This document shows, piece by piece, positions 18,509-27,095 of a DNA stretch of 64,000 bases; position 1 is the first letter of the stretch, and each line of letters starts with the position of its first letter. The stretch lies in the NCBI GenBank assembly GCA_023416995.1, contig JAEZGI010000032.1, positions 186,001 through 250,000 of the forward strand, written 5' to 3'. The translations under genes and the position numbers were made by a program. Origin of the DNA: Bacteroidota bacterium. Lineage in GTDB: Bacteria > Bacteroidota > Bacteroidia > Chitinophagales > Chitinophagaceae. The notes beneath the pieces were generated by a model. That model was given only the letters and a program-made list of their open reading frames with translations, searched no databases and was not told where the DNA came from.

Positions 18509-19489
18509 ATGGAGAAAGTACCTGAGGTGTCGGTATTGATACCGACTTATAATTACGCTCATTGTCTGGACGAGGCTGTCACCAGCGTCCTCTCACAAAC
18601 TTTTACCTCTTTTGAATTGATTATTATTGATGATTGTTCAAAAGATAATACGGATGAAGTTGTAGAAAAATATCTTTCTGATCCCAGGGTCAGGTATGTC
18701 AAAAATGAACGCAACCTGGGCCTTGTTGGAAACTGGAACAAATGTCTTTCGTTAGCCAGCGGAAAGTATATTAAGTTGCTCTGCGCGGATGATAAGTTTA
18801 GAAACGACCTGTTGATAAAGATGGTAGATGCAATGGAAAAACATCCTTCTGTATCGCTCGTTTGTTGCAACAAACAAATATTCGGCAGCACAGTGTCAGA
18901 AGTGAAACTTCCTTTACAATATTTTCACAAAGGCAGTGAAATTATAAAAAACACACTTACTACCTATGGCTGGTTGGGTGAACCTACCTGTGTAATGTTT
19001 CGAAGCGCTAATCTTCATGTAGGGCAATTTCGTACTGATGTAACCTGGTTGCCTGATTGGGAAATGTGGCTACGCCAGCTTAGTGTGGGTGATGCTTTCC
19101 TGATACCGGAACCACTTGCGTACGTTCGGATACACGAACAACAGGTCACCAAAACAGTGATGAAGCGTTTTATAAACTATTTCGAAGAATATGACCTTGC
19201 CAGGAACATCCGTGACAAAAATGGCTACTCCATAGATACTTCTGATATTGATATGGACAGCGTGGTGAAGTATCGCGCGGAAAAATGTGCGCTTGCCATG
19301 TACAAGACTTTGCCAACTGCCTACCGGTCGCAGGATAGAAAAATATTCCTGAAAGCTGCAGGAATCGCGTTCAAAGAAGGTGTTGTGTTGTCTTCATTAA
19401 GGCAACTTTTTAACAGAAAACCTTTACAAAAGATTCTCACCATTGAACCCGTTGTACAGGAAACCAACTCAACCGAAAAACTTGTATGA
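18509..19489 (+). CDS. GT2 family glycosyltransferase, array member 7 (CADD subtype)
   Basis: From the ATG at 18509 (a TTG lies directly before it) the protein has 326 residues. Motifs are SVLIPTYNYAHCLDEAV, LIIIDDCSKDNTDEV, LLCADDKF, CCNKQIF, WLGEPTCVMFRSA and LPDWEMWLRQL. It is of the first subtype but shares the D-D pair in the second strand with members 6 and 8. A C-terminal tail of about 25 residues after LFNRKPLQ is not seen in its siblings. The stop overlaps the start of member 8 by four bases (ATGA). Confidence 0.92.
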   Translation: MEKVPEVSVLIPTYNYAHCLDEAVTSVLSQTFTSFELIIIDDCSKDNTDEVVEKYLSDPRVRYVKNERNLGLVGNWNKCLSLASGKYIKLLCADDKFRNDLLIKMVDAMEKHPSVSLVCCNKQIFGSTVSEVKLPLQYFHKGSEIIKNTLTTYGWLGEPTCVMFRSANLHVGQFRTDVTWLPDWEMWLRQLSVGDAFLIPEPLAYVRIHEQQVTKTVMKRFINYFEEYDLARNIRDKNGYSIDTSDIDMDSVVKYRAEKCALAMYKTLPTAYRSQDRKIFLKAAGIAFKEGVVLSSLRQLFNRKPLQKILTIEPVVQETNSTEKLV

Positions 19490-20394
19490 CACCCCGAGTT
19501 TCGATATTGATTCCTACATACAACTATGCGCATTATCTTGAGGAAGCTATTACCAGCGCGTTGCAGCAGACATACAAAGATTTTGAAGTAATCATTGTTG
19601 ATGATCAGTCTACTGACAATACTGATGAAGTTGTACTTCCATACCTCTCCGATGAACGGGTTCGCTATTATAAAAACGAAACGAACCTGGGCCTTTCAAA
19701 GAACTTCAATGAATCTTTGAAATATGCCAGGGGAGAATATATAAAGTATCTCTTGGCAGATGACCTGCTGCATCCGGAATTATTGGAAACCTTTGTGCCT
19801 ATAATGGATGCAAATCCCGCGATTTCACTGATTACTTCTCAACGCGAAACGTTTGGATCAAAAACAAAAACCAATGCCTTGCCCTTTTTTCATTTACAAA
19901 ATGGGAAAACAGTAATTACCGAATCTATCCGGAAAAATGGCAATTGGATAGGAGAACCTACAACTGTGATGTTTCGTAAAGCGGATCTGCGGATCGGGGC
20001 ATTTAATCCTGAATACACCTGCCTGGTCGATTGGGAGATGTGGTTAAGATTGCTTACAATAGGTGACTGCTACATTGTTCCCAAAACACTGTCTTATTTC
20101 CGTGTGCACGATAAACAGGCTTCTAACCTGATACTTGCAGACTATAAATACACCTTTGAGGACTATCGCTTTTACAAAGACATTCAAACGAGAAATGCGT
20201 ACAATGTGGATCTGGAGAAAGTGGGTATTGATAACCTGGTGAAGATACGTGCCGAATTTTGTGCGAAAGCAATGTATAAATTGCTACCCTATATTCATAA
20301 AAAGAAACAAAGAAAGATCATTACCGAAGCGTTCAGAATCGCACGCCGTGAAAGAGTTTTGTTATCGCCGATCATGAACTTGTTGAAACGATAA
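19486..20394 (+). CDS. GT2 family glycosyltransferase, array member 8 (M/L-ADD subtype)
   Basis: The 302-residue last copy has SILIPTYNYAHYLEEAI, VIIVDDQSTDNTDEV, YLLADDLL, TSQRETF, GNWIGEPTTVMFRKAD and CLVDWEMWLRLL. It is mainly of the second subtype, but its DWEMW is first-subtype sequence, so it looks intermediate or recombinant. The C-terminal FEDYRFYKDIQ matches members 3 and 6. It overlaps member 7 by four bases and is followed after 23 bases by a membrane protein gene, probably in the same transcript. Confidence 0.92.
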   Translation: MTPRVSILIPTYNYAHYLEEAITSALQQTYKDFEVIIVDDQSTDNTDEVVLPYLSDERVRYYKNETNLGLSKNFNESLKYARGEYIKYLLADDLLHPELLETFVPIMDANPAISLITSQRETFGSKTKTNALPFFHLQNGKTVITESIRKNGNWIGEPTTVMFRKADLRIGAFNPEYTCLVDWEMWLRLLTIGDCYIVPKTLSYFRVHDKQASNLILADYKYTFEDYRFYKDIQTRNAYNVDLEKVGIDNLVKIRAEFCAKAMYKLLPYIHKKKQRKIITEAFRIARRERVLLSPIMNLLKR

Positions 20395-20417
20395 ACATAT
20401 AACCAAAACCCCTGAAT

Positions 20418-21206
20418 ATGCACACGCCCCATCAAACCAAAGTCTCCGGCACCCGAACTATTGTTCATGAAGTTAATAATAACGGTAGCGGCGCGAGACA
20501 TTTTTCATTGTCGGCCAATAGAGTAACAAAAGGTTTACTGGTTATTATTGCCATCATGCTCGTGTTTCATATAATAGCGCTGGCATTGGAACTTAAACTT
20601 CCTCCTGAAGAAAAATTGAGACGCGTAGCTACACAGTTCTTTAATTTTGGTCACGAAGCAAACTTCCCGACTTATTTTTCAGCACTTATATTACTGGCAT
20701 CATCTGTACTTTGCTTTTATATCAGCTTTGCAGAACGTAATTACCGCGGCAACAAAAACAGGCACTGGCAAATTCTTGGGTTTGTATTTGTGTTTTTAAG
20801 TTTTGATGAAGCTGTTCAGATACATGAACAAACCATGGTGGTAGTACATTACCTGATGCCCGGATTACCATCAATGCTTGCAAGTGCCTGGGTTATCCCA
20901 TATGCACTGTTAGCTATTGCAGGTGGTATCTACTTTCTGAAATTTGTTATTTCACTGCCTGCACGCACACGCAATCTTTTCATTATCTCCGGAGGAATGT
21001 TTGTTGCCGGCGCACTTGGTCTTGAAATGGTAGAATCATACTTCAATGAGAAGTATGGCGATGTACATGTGTACTCGCTCATGGTGTTTACACTGCAGGA
21101 GTTATTGGAAATGGTTGGCATCACCTTCTTCATATATGCTTTACTGGATTACATATCTTCTTTTCATAAACAGTCATTGATTACGGTAAACTCTGGAAAG
21201 TTGTGA
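20418..21206 (+). CDS. Multi-pass membrane protein of unknown function with DExxxIHE motif
   Basis: The 262-residue protein has a 40-residue polar N-terminus and then about six hydrophobic segments (near residues 42-60, 88-108, 121-135, 158-178, 188-205 and 228-245). Between the second and third regions it carries LSFDEAVQIHEQ, with conserved-looking acidic and histidine residues at the membrane boundary. A second charged patch, GLEMVESYFNEKYGD, lies in a later loop. I recognise no named family. It closes the polysaccharide operon just before a strong terminator. It is too short for a typical Wzx flippase and lacks a Wzy-like layout. An enzyme or export accessory is possible. Confidence 0.7.
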   Translation: MHTPHQTKVSGTRTIVHEVNNNGSGARHFSLSANRVTKGLLVIIAIMLVFHIIALALELKLPPEEKLRRVATQFFNFGHEANFPTYFSALILLASSVLCFYISFAERNYRGNKNRHWQILGFVFVFLSFDEAVQIHEQTMVVVHYLMPGLPSMLASAWVIPYALLAIAGGIYFLKFVISLPARTRNLFIISGGMFVAGALGLEMVESYFNEKYGDVHVYSLMVFTLQELLEMVGITFFIYALLDYISSFHKQSLITVNSGKL

Positions 21207-21851
21207 TCGATATTAAACTTTAAAACTGTCGACATTGTTTTAATCGATTTTTAATCAAAAAAACTTGACAAACCACCTGTTGTAACAGGTGGTTTTTTTA
21301 TGCGTTTGAACCACCTGTTTAAATATAATCCGGACCTGACCTGCTCGTAATTTTCCGATATACCCGTTAAAGGCCAGATCGAGTGAAACCCGCTGTGGAC
21401 ATACGTTTGAACATGATGCTTAGTATGAATGCCAGGGAGCGATTAGGCAATCTACGATCACCTGGTAAGGGTATATCCTCAAATCTGCAAACTTGCAGTT
21501 CTCATGTTAAATATTTGAACAACTAACACGTTTTAGTTAGGCATCCGGGTTCTTTACTTCATAGACAGGCAGTGTTATTAAGATCGATGGCAGAAGGGTG
21601 AGTAAGCGCTTAAAAATCTTTTCAGATCGCGTGATGAATATACTTAGTCAGGCATAGGTGAAAATTACATATGAGCATGATTGTGATGATCTGGATCAAT
21701 TAATAAAAAAATCAGCAGTTATACCAATTTGGGCATCATACTTGTTTGCCTAATCGCGAAAAAAAATCAAAAACTAAAAAACTAAAACTTAACCAGCGAA
21801 TCTACTGAGAAGAGAAAATCCGGTACGCTCGAAAATCAAAATCCAATATCT
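21207..21851. other. Non-coding stretch between the polysaccharide locus and the secreted G8 protein
   Basis: These 645 bases hold no supportable gene; the longest open stretch I noticed, from the ATG at 21414, is only about 37 codons. The left end contains a strong terminator, and part of its stem sequence (AACCACCTGTT) recurs at 21309-21319. A small inverted repeat, CTGCAA-AC-TTGCAG, lies at 21485-21498. No clear TTTG/TAnnTTTG promoter for the gene at 21852 was found, although one is expected here. Confidence 0.6.
21271..21299 (+). terminator. Intrinsic terminator after the polysaccharide operon
   Basis: AACCACCTGT at 21271-21280 pairs perfectly with ACAGGTGGTT at 21285-21294 around a TGTA loop and runs into seven T (21293-21299). 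It lies 64 bases after the stop of the membrane-protein gene and marks the end of the long + strand operon. Confidence 0.9.
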
Positions 21852-24800
21852 ATGACAAATTCGAGGAGAAAATTTCTCCGCAATTCCTCAATTGCGGCGA
21901 CAGGGCTGATTATTGCCACACCGTCAGGAGCGAAGGACGCTAAGACAAGACGTACAGCTATCGTTTGTGCACCAGAAAGTATCACACAGTTATCAGGAAC
22001 AGTTGCATCAGTTAAATCAGGAAGTTGGTCAGACACATCAACCTGGGGAGGCCGTATACCGCAGGCGGGAGACACGCCTGTTATTGCATCGGGCCACACA
22101 GTCACGTATAATGTAAATGAAACCACGGTTGCCGGTGTAAATATCAATGCTGGTGGTACACTTGAATTTGATGCAAATAAAACCACAACCCTGATTTCAT
22201 CAAGAAATATTGTTGTACAGGGAAGGTTGGTAATGAAGCCTTCTTCTGCACGTTTCGTACAAACCATCCGTTTTATTGGTATTGATGAGAACAAGGTGAA
22301 GGGCAGCACACACGATGTATTGGAAAGTGACATTGGCCTGTGGGTAATGGGAGCTGGACGCCTTGACATCTCAGGTGCAAGAAAGAAAAGCTGGACCAAT
22401 CTGACAGGATCTGCTGGTCCCGGTACAACAACTATCACAGTTAAAGACGCAACGAACTGGGCAGTAGGTGACGAGATTTTTATAGTTCCAACTGAGATGC
22501 CCGATGAACATTGTTGGGGGTATGACAACAATAAACAGGAAGTTATCGATCATTTCGGTCCCAAGTTTGAAAACCGTATCATTTCTGCAATAAGCGGCAA
22601 TAACATTACGCTTGATAAGCCCCTGCAACACCGTCATGATGCAGTTGTTGCAGATTCCGGCAAAATGTGGACAGCTGAAGTCGGCAATATTTCAAGAAAC
22701 GTAAACGTAGAAGGAACGGAAAAAGGAAGAACACATATGTTCGTCCGTTCAACCAGCCCTCAAAGCATATATTATCTAAGAGGTAAACATCTCGGACCGC
22801 GCCGCAAACAATCCAACTCAGCAAAAACGATGCTGGTGACAGGCCGTTATGGACTTCACTTTCACCATTGTATGTTTGGATCAGTGGGTTCTATCGTGGA
22901 AGGCTGTGTATTAACAGATCTTGGAAACCGTGCATTTGTTCCGCACGTGTCACATGGTGTAACCTTGAACAACAATATTGTTTACCGCGGCATGGAAGCT
23001 TCGTTCTGGTGGGATTTCCAGGATGTGAGTCATGACTGCGTATTTGACGGCAACCTTACTGCTTACATGCGCTGGAACGGAATTGACAACGGTTTCAGAG
23101 GTATGGAAATGAATATGGGTGATGGTAACATTGCAAGGAACAACGTTGTTGTATTTGCGCATGCGAAAAACCCCCATCACCAGGGAGCCTATGTTTGGAA
23201 TGCTGATACCGAAGGTGTCTGGATATTTGAAAACAATCTCTCACACAGTAACAGAACCGGCATCTTCGTTTGGCAAAACACAGGAAACAACCATACCATT
23301 GTTAACTTTGAATCCTATAATGACTTTGTTGGAATTTTTCACGGGGCGTACATCAACTCGTACACCTATACCGGTGGTTACCTGTACAACGCGTTGCTTA
23401 CAGTTAAAGCCACCTCAGGAAATGCAAGCGGTGTTCGCTTTGAAAAAATGACATTTGATGGCGCCAACAAATTACCATTTGTCGCTGAACTGTTTCCCTC
23501 ACCGGTCACTTCGGGAGCGGATTATAACGCATTCAGAGAATGTACTTTCAAAAACTATAAAGACGTAGCACTATCGGTTAATACATTTCTACTTTCGGAT
23601 GAAAATGCACGTAAACACGGCTCTCTTATAAAATGTAACTTCACAGGCAAGATGGTTGGCTTCACCAAAGCATCTTTGTACAATTCTAAAGTTTATATAC
23701 AGCCAGCCACCGGTAATTGCTCACTGGTAACACAATCAGGCACTTCAAGGATTGAACCTTTCGCACCTTATTATTATGGAACAGGCCGTGGACTGAAAGG
23801 TGAATATTTCAATGGCGGAAACTTTGAACAGAAAGCGTTCACCAGGCTTGATAGCATGATCATGTTCCAGCAATGGGTAGTTGACAAAAAGTTTGCGCCA
23901 TTTGGTGTACACCATAAGATCACTACCGACAGGTATTCGATGCGTTGGACAGGTTTTGTTGAAGCACAGTACTCCGAGCCATACAAATTCAAAACCACTG
24001 GCGGTGGAGGTTTCAGACTCTGGATCAATGATGAACTGGTGATCAACGACTGGAAGGAAAGACACAAAGTAACCGATGCAGCGATTACGAAGCCAATTCA
24101 AATGGAGGCCGGCAAGAAATACGCTATTCGTCTTGAGCACAACAACCTGTCTGGCACCCGCGGTTTCCAGTTCTATTGGGAATGCCCGAGCATGAAACGT
24201 TTTGTGCACGTACCGCAAAGCCAGTTATACAGCGATGGTAATTTTGACAACCGTCCACCGATTGTAAACCAAAACCCGGTTGCTGTAGCAGGAGAGGATG
24301 TAGAAATCACTTTACCCGTGAACACAGTGGTTCTTGACGGATCACAGTCAGACGACCCGGATGGTAAGATCAGTTCATTTAACTGGTCAATGATCAAAGG
24401 ACCTTCTGCATATGCAATAGCTGCATCTAACCAGGCAAAAACTTCTGCAAAAGATCTTGTGGAAGGTGTGTATACCTTCAGACTTCGGGTCACCGACGAC
24501 AAGGGTGCTGTACATGAAGACGATAAGATTGTAACTGTAAAGAAAGGAACTGCAAAACCCGTTTCCAATGCAGGTGCTGATATCGTTATCACATTACCAC
24601 AAAATAAGGTTACTCTTGATGGCTCTGCTTCTGCAGCCGATGCAAAAGTGAAAAGTTATACCTGGTCAAAAGTTTCCGGACCGGAAAAACTGAAGATCGT
24701 AAAGGCAAATGCTATCAAAACTGATGTTGAGCAACTTGTTGAAGGTGTGTATGTATTCAAGTTACTCGTAAGAGATCAAAAAGATCAGACACATGAAGAT

Positions 24801-26285
24801 GAGGTTGTAGTAACAGTAAATGCGGCAACACCTGGTAATAAATCGCCTATCTCAAACGCAGGTAAAGACGTAACTATCACGTTGCCTGTTTCGGAGGTGA
24901 CACTGGATGGATCAGCATCAACCGATCCTGATGGAAAGATTGTAACATATAAATGGTTAATGGTCAGCGGCCCGGTAGGTTCAACTTTTTCAAACCAAAA
25001 CAACGTAATTACCAAAGTTCAGAAACTGACTGCAGGTGAATACACATTCAGACTGCTGGTTACTGATGACAAGGGTGCGATCCATAACGCTGATGTAAAA
25101 GTTACCGTACATGCAAGTCGCCAGGAAAACAGTAAACCGGTTGCAAATGCAGGTGCCGATATCCGGATCGAGTTGCCGGTTAATAAAACTACACTGAATG
25201 GTAGCGGCACAGATGGGGATGGCAAGGTAACTGGCTACAAATGGTCACTGGTTTCAGGCCCTTCAAAGTTCAGGATAGTTAAAGCCAATGCGCCGGTATC
25301 ACAACTTGAAGACCTGGTAGAAGGCACTTATGTGTTCCGCCTTACAGTAACTGATGATAAAGGGGCAACCGGCAGCGACGATGTAACCGTGACCGTTGCA
25401 AAAAATGGTTCCGGCACACCATCCAACCAGGCACCAAATGCACAAGCAGGAGATGATGTAACAATCACTTTCCCGATAAATAAAACGGTTGTTGACGGAA
25501 GTCGTTCATCAGATCCTAACGGACATATCGTTGCGTACAACTGGTATCGTCTTTCAGGACCGCATACAGCTACCATCGTATCAGCAAACAAGGCTGTTAC
25601 CGAAATCCGCGATTTCGTAGTGGCCGGTGTATATGTATTTCGTTTGTTTGTTACCAACAATCGTGGTATAACAGATATCGATGATGTTACGATAGTGGTG
25701 AACAATTCCGGCACGCAGACACAACGTCCCGATCAGAACCAGAAACCGGGAACGGGCCTGCAGGTGTATGCAGGTGATGATCAGAGTGTGCAGTTGCCAA
25801 CAAACAGCACAGTGCTCAGCGGTTTGGTAACAGGTGGTAATCCTGTAAGTTACAGGTGGATCAAAACATCTGGCCCGTCACGTTTCAAACTAGTGTCTCC
25901 AGATAAACTGACCACCCAATTGCAGGATCTCGGTCCGGGTGTTTATAAATTCAGACTGACCGTTACTGATGATCGTAAACAAACAGCATCACACGACATG
26001 GTGGTTACAGTGGCTCACTCCATTGCGAGGGTTGAACAACCAACATCATTAAATGCTGCTGTGTATCCAAATCCGGCACAGGTTGAATTCAATGTTACCT
26101 TAAGAAGTAACACCAACACACCGATCACGCTTCGCGTCCACAATCAGTGGGGCCAGGTATTAAAAGCGATGACTGCGGAAAACAACTCAACGGTCGCTTT
26201 TGGCCGCGAACTGAAAACCGGTCAGTACTTCCTGATTGCCGAACAGGGTGTTCAGAAAAAAATCATCAAACTCATAAAACTATAA
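21852..26285 (+). CDS. Secreted G8/beta-helix/PA14/PKD-repeat protein with Tat-like signal and type IX sorting domain
   Basis: The 1477-residue modular surface protein starts with a twin-arginine signal (SRRKFLRN, then IAATGLIIAT) and a likely cut near residue 27. A G8 domain spans about 49-170 (VKSGSWSDTSTWGG). A right-handed parallel beta-helix covers about 310-630. A PA14 domain follows at about 645-795 (LKGEYFNGG, then RLWINDELVINDW). Six PKD/Ig-like repeats of about 90 residues occupy 806-1390, and a type A type IX secretion C-terminal domain lies at about 1400-1477 (VYPNPAQVEF, ending KKIIKLIKL). G8 plus beta-helix recalls CEMIP-type hyaluronan-active proteins. A cell-surface glycan-binding or glycan-cutting role is inferred. 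The neighbouring glycan locus may be related. Confidence 0.88.
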   Translation: MTNSRRKFLRNSSIAATGLIIATPSGAKDAKTRRTAIVCAPESITQLSGTVASVKSGSWSDTSTWGGRIPQAGDTPVIASGHTVTYNVNETTVAGVNINAGGTLEFDANKTTTLISSRNIVVQGRLVMKPSSARFVQTIRFIGIDENKVKGSTHDVLESDIGLWVMGAGRLDISGARKKSWTNLTGSAGPGTTTITVKDATNWAVGDEIFIVPTEMPDEHCWGYDNNKQEVIDHFGPKFENRIISAISGNNITLDKPLQHRHDAVVADSGKMWTAEVGNISRNVNVEGTEKGRTHMFVRSTSPQSIYYLRGKHLGPRRKQSNSAKTMLVTGRYGLHFHHCMFGSVGSIVEGCVLTDLGNRAFVPHVSHGVTLNNNIVYRGMEASFWWDFQDVSHDCVFDGNLTAYMRWNGIDNGFRGMEMNMGDGNIARNNVVVFAHAKNPHHQGAYVWNADTEGVWIFENNLSHSNRTGIFVWQNTGNNHTIVNFESYNDFVGIFHGAYINSYTYTGGYLYNALLTVKATSGNASGVRFEKMTFDGANKLPFVAELFPSPVTSGADYNAFRECTFKNYKDVALSVNTFLLSDENARKHGSLIKCNFTGKMVGFTKASLYNSKVYIQPATGNCSLVTQSGTSRIEPFAPYYYGTGRGLKGEYFNGGNFEQKAFTRLDSMIMFQQWVVDKKFAPFGVHHKITTDRYSMRWTGFVEAQYSEPYKFKTTGGGGFRLWINDELVINDWKERHKVTDAAITKPIQMEAGKKYAIRLEHNNLSGTRGFQFYWECPSMKRFVHVPQSQLYSDGNFDNRPPIVNQNPVAVAGEDVEITLPVNTVVLDGSQSDDPDGKISSFNWSMIKGPSAYAIAASNQAKTSAKDLVEGVYTFRLRVTDDKGAVHEDDKIVTVKKGTAKPVSNAGADIVITLPQNKVTLDGSASAADAKVKSYTWSKVSGPEKLKIVKANAIKTDVEQLVEGVYVFKLLVRDQKDQTHEDEVVVTVNAATPGNKSPISNAGKDVTITLPVSEVTLDGSASTDPDGKIVTYKWLMVSGPVGSTFSNQNNVITKVQKLTAGEYTFRLLVTDDKGAIHNADVKVTVHASRQENSKPVANAGADIRIELPVNKTTLNGSGTDGDGKVTGYKWSLVSGPSKFRIVKANAPVSQLEDLVEGTYVFRLTVTDDKGATGSDDVTVTVAKNGSGTPSNQAPNAQAGDDVTITFPINKTVVDGSRSSDPNGHIVAYNWYRLSGPHTATIVSANKAVTEIRDFVVAGVYVFRLFVTNNRGITDIDDVTIVVNNSGTQTQRPDQNQKPGTGLQVYAGDDQSVQLPTNSTVLSGLVTGGNPVSYRWIKTSGPSRFKLVSPDKLTTQLQDLGPGVYKFRLTVTDDRKQTASHDMVVTVAHSIARVEQPTSLNAAVYPNPAQVEFNVTLRSNTNTPITLRVHNQWGQVLKAMTAENNSTVAFGRELKTGQYFLIAEQGVQKKIIKLIKL
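24270..26022 (+). repeat. Six tandem PKD/Ig-like repeat units within the G8 protein gene
   Basis: Six units of roughly 270-310 bases encode repeats. Each has an A-G-x-D start, TLP-x-N, a V-x-L-D/N-G-S turn, a W-x-x-(V/I)-(S/K)-GP strand, and a closing Y-x-F-(R/K)-L-x-V-x-(D/N) strand. The protein copies are clearly diverged from one another, and the sixth is the most distant. They are typical stalk domains that hold an enzymatic or binding head away from the cell surface. Confidence 0.85.
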
Positions 26286-26306
26286 AACAAGCAAGTGGTG
26301 AAACCC

Positions 26307-26334
26307 AGAGCCGTCGTAAGACGGCTCTTTTTTT
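26307..26334 (+). terminator. Intrinsic terminator after the G8 protein gene
   Basis: AGAGCCGTC at 26307-26315 pairs with GACGGCTCT at 26320-26328 around a GTAA loop, followed by a run of seven T ending at 26334. It lies 21 bases after the stop codon. Confidence 0.92.
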
Positions 26335-26366
26335 GCAGGAAGTAAAACCTTTATTGCCTATTTTTG
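26332..26366 (+). promoter_or_regulatory. Predicted Bacteroidota promoter for ftsE
   Basis: TTTG at 26332-26335 and TATTTTTG at 26359-26366 match the TTTG/TAnnTTTG consensus with a 23-base spacer. The upstream element lies in the T-tract of the preceding terminator. Transcription would begin near 26373. This rules out the upstream in-frame TTG at 26364 as the ftsE start and supports the ATG at 26388. Confidence 0.6.
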
Positions 26367-26387
26367 AATTTACAATTAAGGGTAGAT

Positions 26388-27077
26388 ATGCCGGAATTCA
26401 TTATAGATCTAAAACATGTAAATATTTACCAGGGTAAAAACCTGGTTCTGCAGGACGTTAATTTCCAGGTTAGCAAGGGTGAGTTTGTGTATCTGGTAGG
26501 AAAAACCGGAACCGGGAAGTCGAGCCTGTTAAAAACTTTATATGGGGATCTTCCGCTGACAGAAGGGGAAGGCAAAGTAGTTGGATTCGACTTGCGCAAA
26601 ATGGACTGGAAAAAAGTGCCCTTTCTCCGTCGTAACCTCGGAGTGGTTTTCCAGGACTTCCAGTTATTGACAGATCGGAACGTTAATGATAATCTCAAAT
26701 TCGTTCTTCGTGCCACCGGTTGGAAAGACGAAAAATTGATGGATGAAAAGATTGTGGATGTTCTAGATAAAGTAGGGCTTAAATCAAAAGGGTTTAAAAT
26801 GCCTTTTGAGATGAGCGGCGGCGAACAACAAAGAATTGATGTTGCCCGTGCTTTGCTGAATTCTCCCAAACTGATCCTGGCTGATGAACCGACAGGCAAT
26901 CTTGATCCGGAAACTTCGGATGAGATCATGCAATTGTTGTTTCACATCTCGCGCGATTATGGTACTGCAATCGTAATGGCAACCCATGATTATATCGTGA
27001 TCAATAAGTTCCCGGCGAGGATGATCAGAACTGAAAGAGGGAAAATCTCTGATAATGCTACGATCTCGATGGATTAA
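26388..27077 (+). CDS. ftsE: Cell-division ABC transporter ATP-binding protein FtsE
   Basis: The 229-residue ABC ATPase starts MPEFIIDLKHVNIYQG. It has Walker A GKTGTGKSS, a Q-loop at VVFQDFQLL, the signature MSGGEQQRID, Walker B LILADEPTGNLD and the switch histidine in MATHDY. The sequence type is that of Bacteroidota FtsE, which works with FtsX to control cell-wall hydrolases at the division site. No ftsX is adjacent; the next gene runs the other way, which is common in this phylum. The start at 26388 is chosen because an upstream TTG would fall inside the predicted promoter. Confidence 0.88.
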   Translation: MPEFIIDLKHVNIYQGKNLVLQDVNFQVSKGEFVYLVGKTGTGKSSLLKTLYGDLPLTEGEGKVVGFDLRKMDWKKVPFLRRNLGVVFQDFQLLTDRNVNDNLKFVLRATGWKDEKLMDEKIVDVLDKVGLKSKGFKMPFEMSGGEQQRIDVARALLNSPKLILADEPTGNLDPETSDEIMQLLFHISRDYGTAIVMATHDYIVINKFPARMIRTERGKISDNATISMD

Positions 27078-27095
27078 TCAAACCGGCAGGGTATA

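Noticed and set aside
24270..26022. CRISPR or DNA-level tandem repeats in the PKD region
   Set aside because: The repetition is at protein level with diverged units of about 90 residues; there are no identical short repeats with spacers.
26364..26387. TTG start for ftsE adding eight residues
   Set aside because: It lies within the predicted -7 promoter element; the ATG at 26388 gives the usual FtsE N-terminus.
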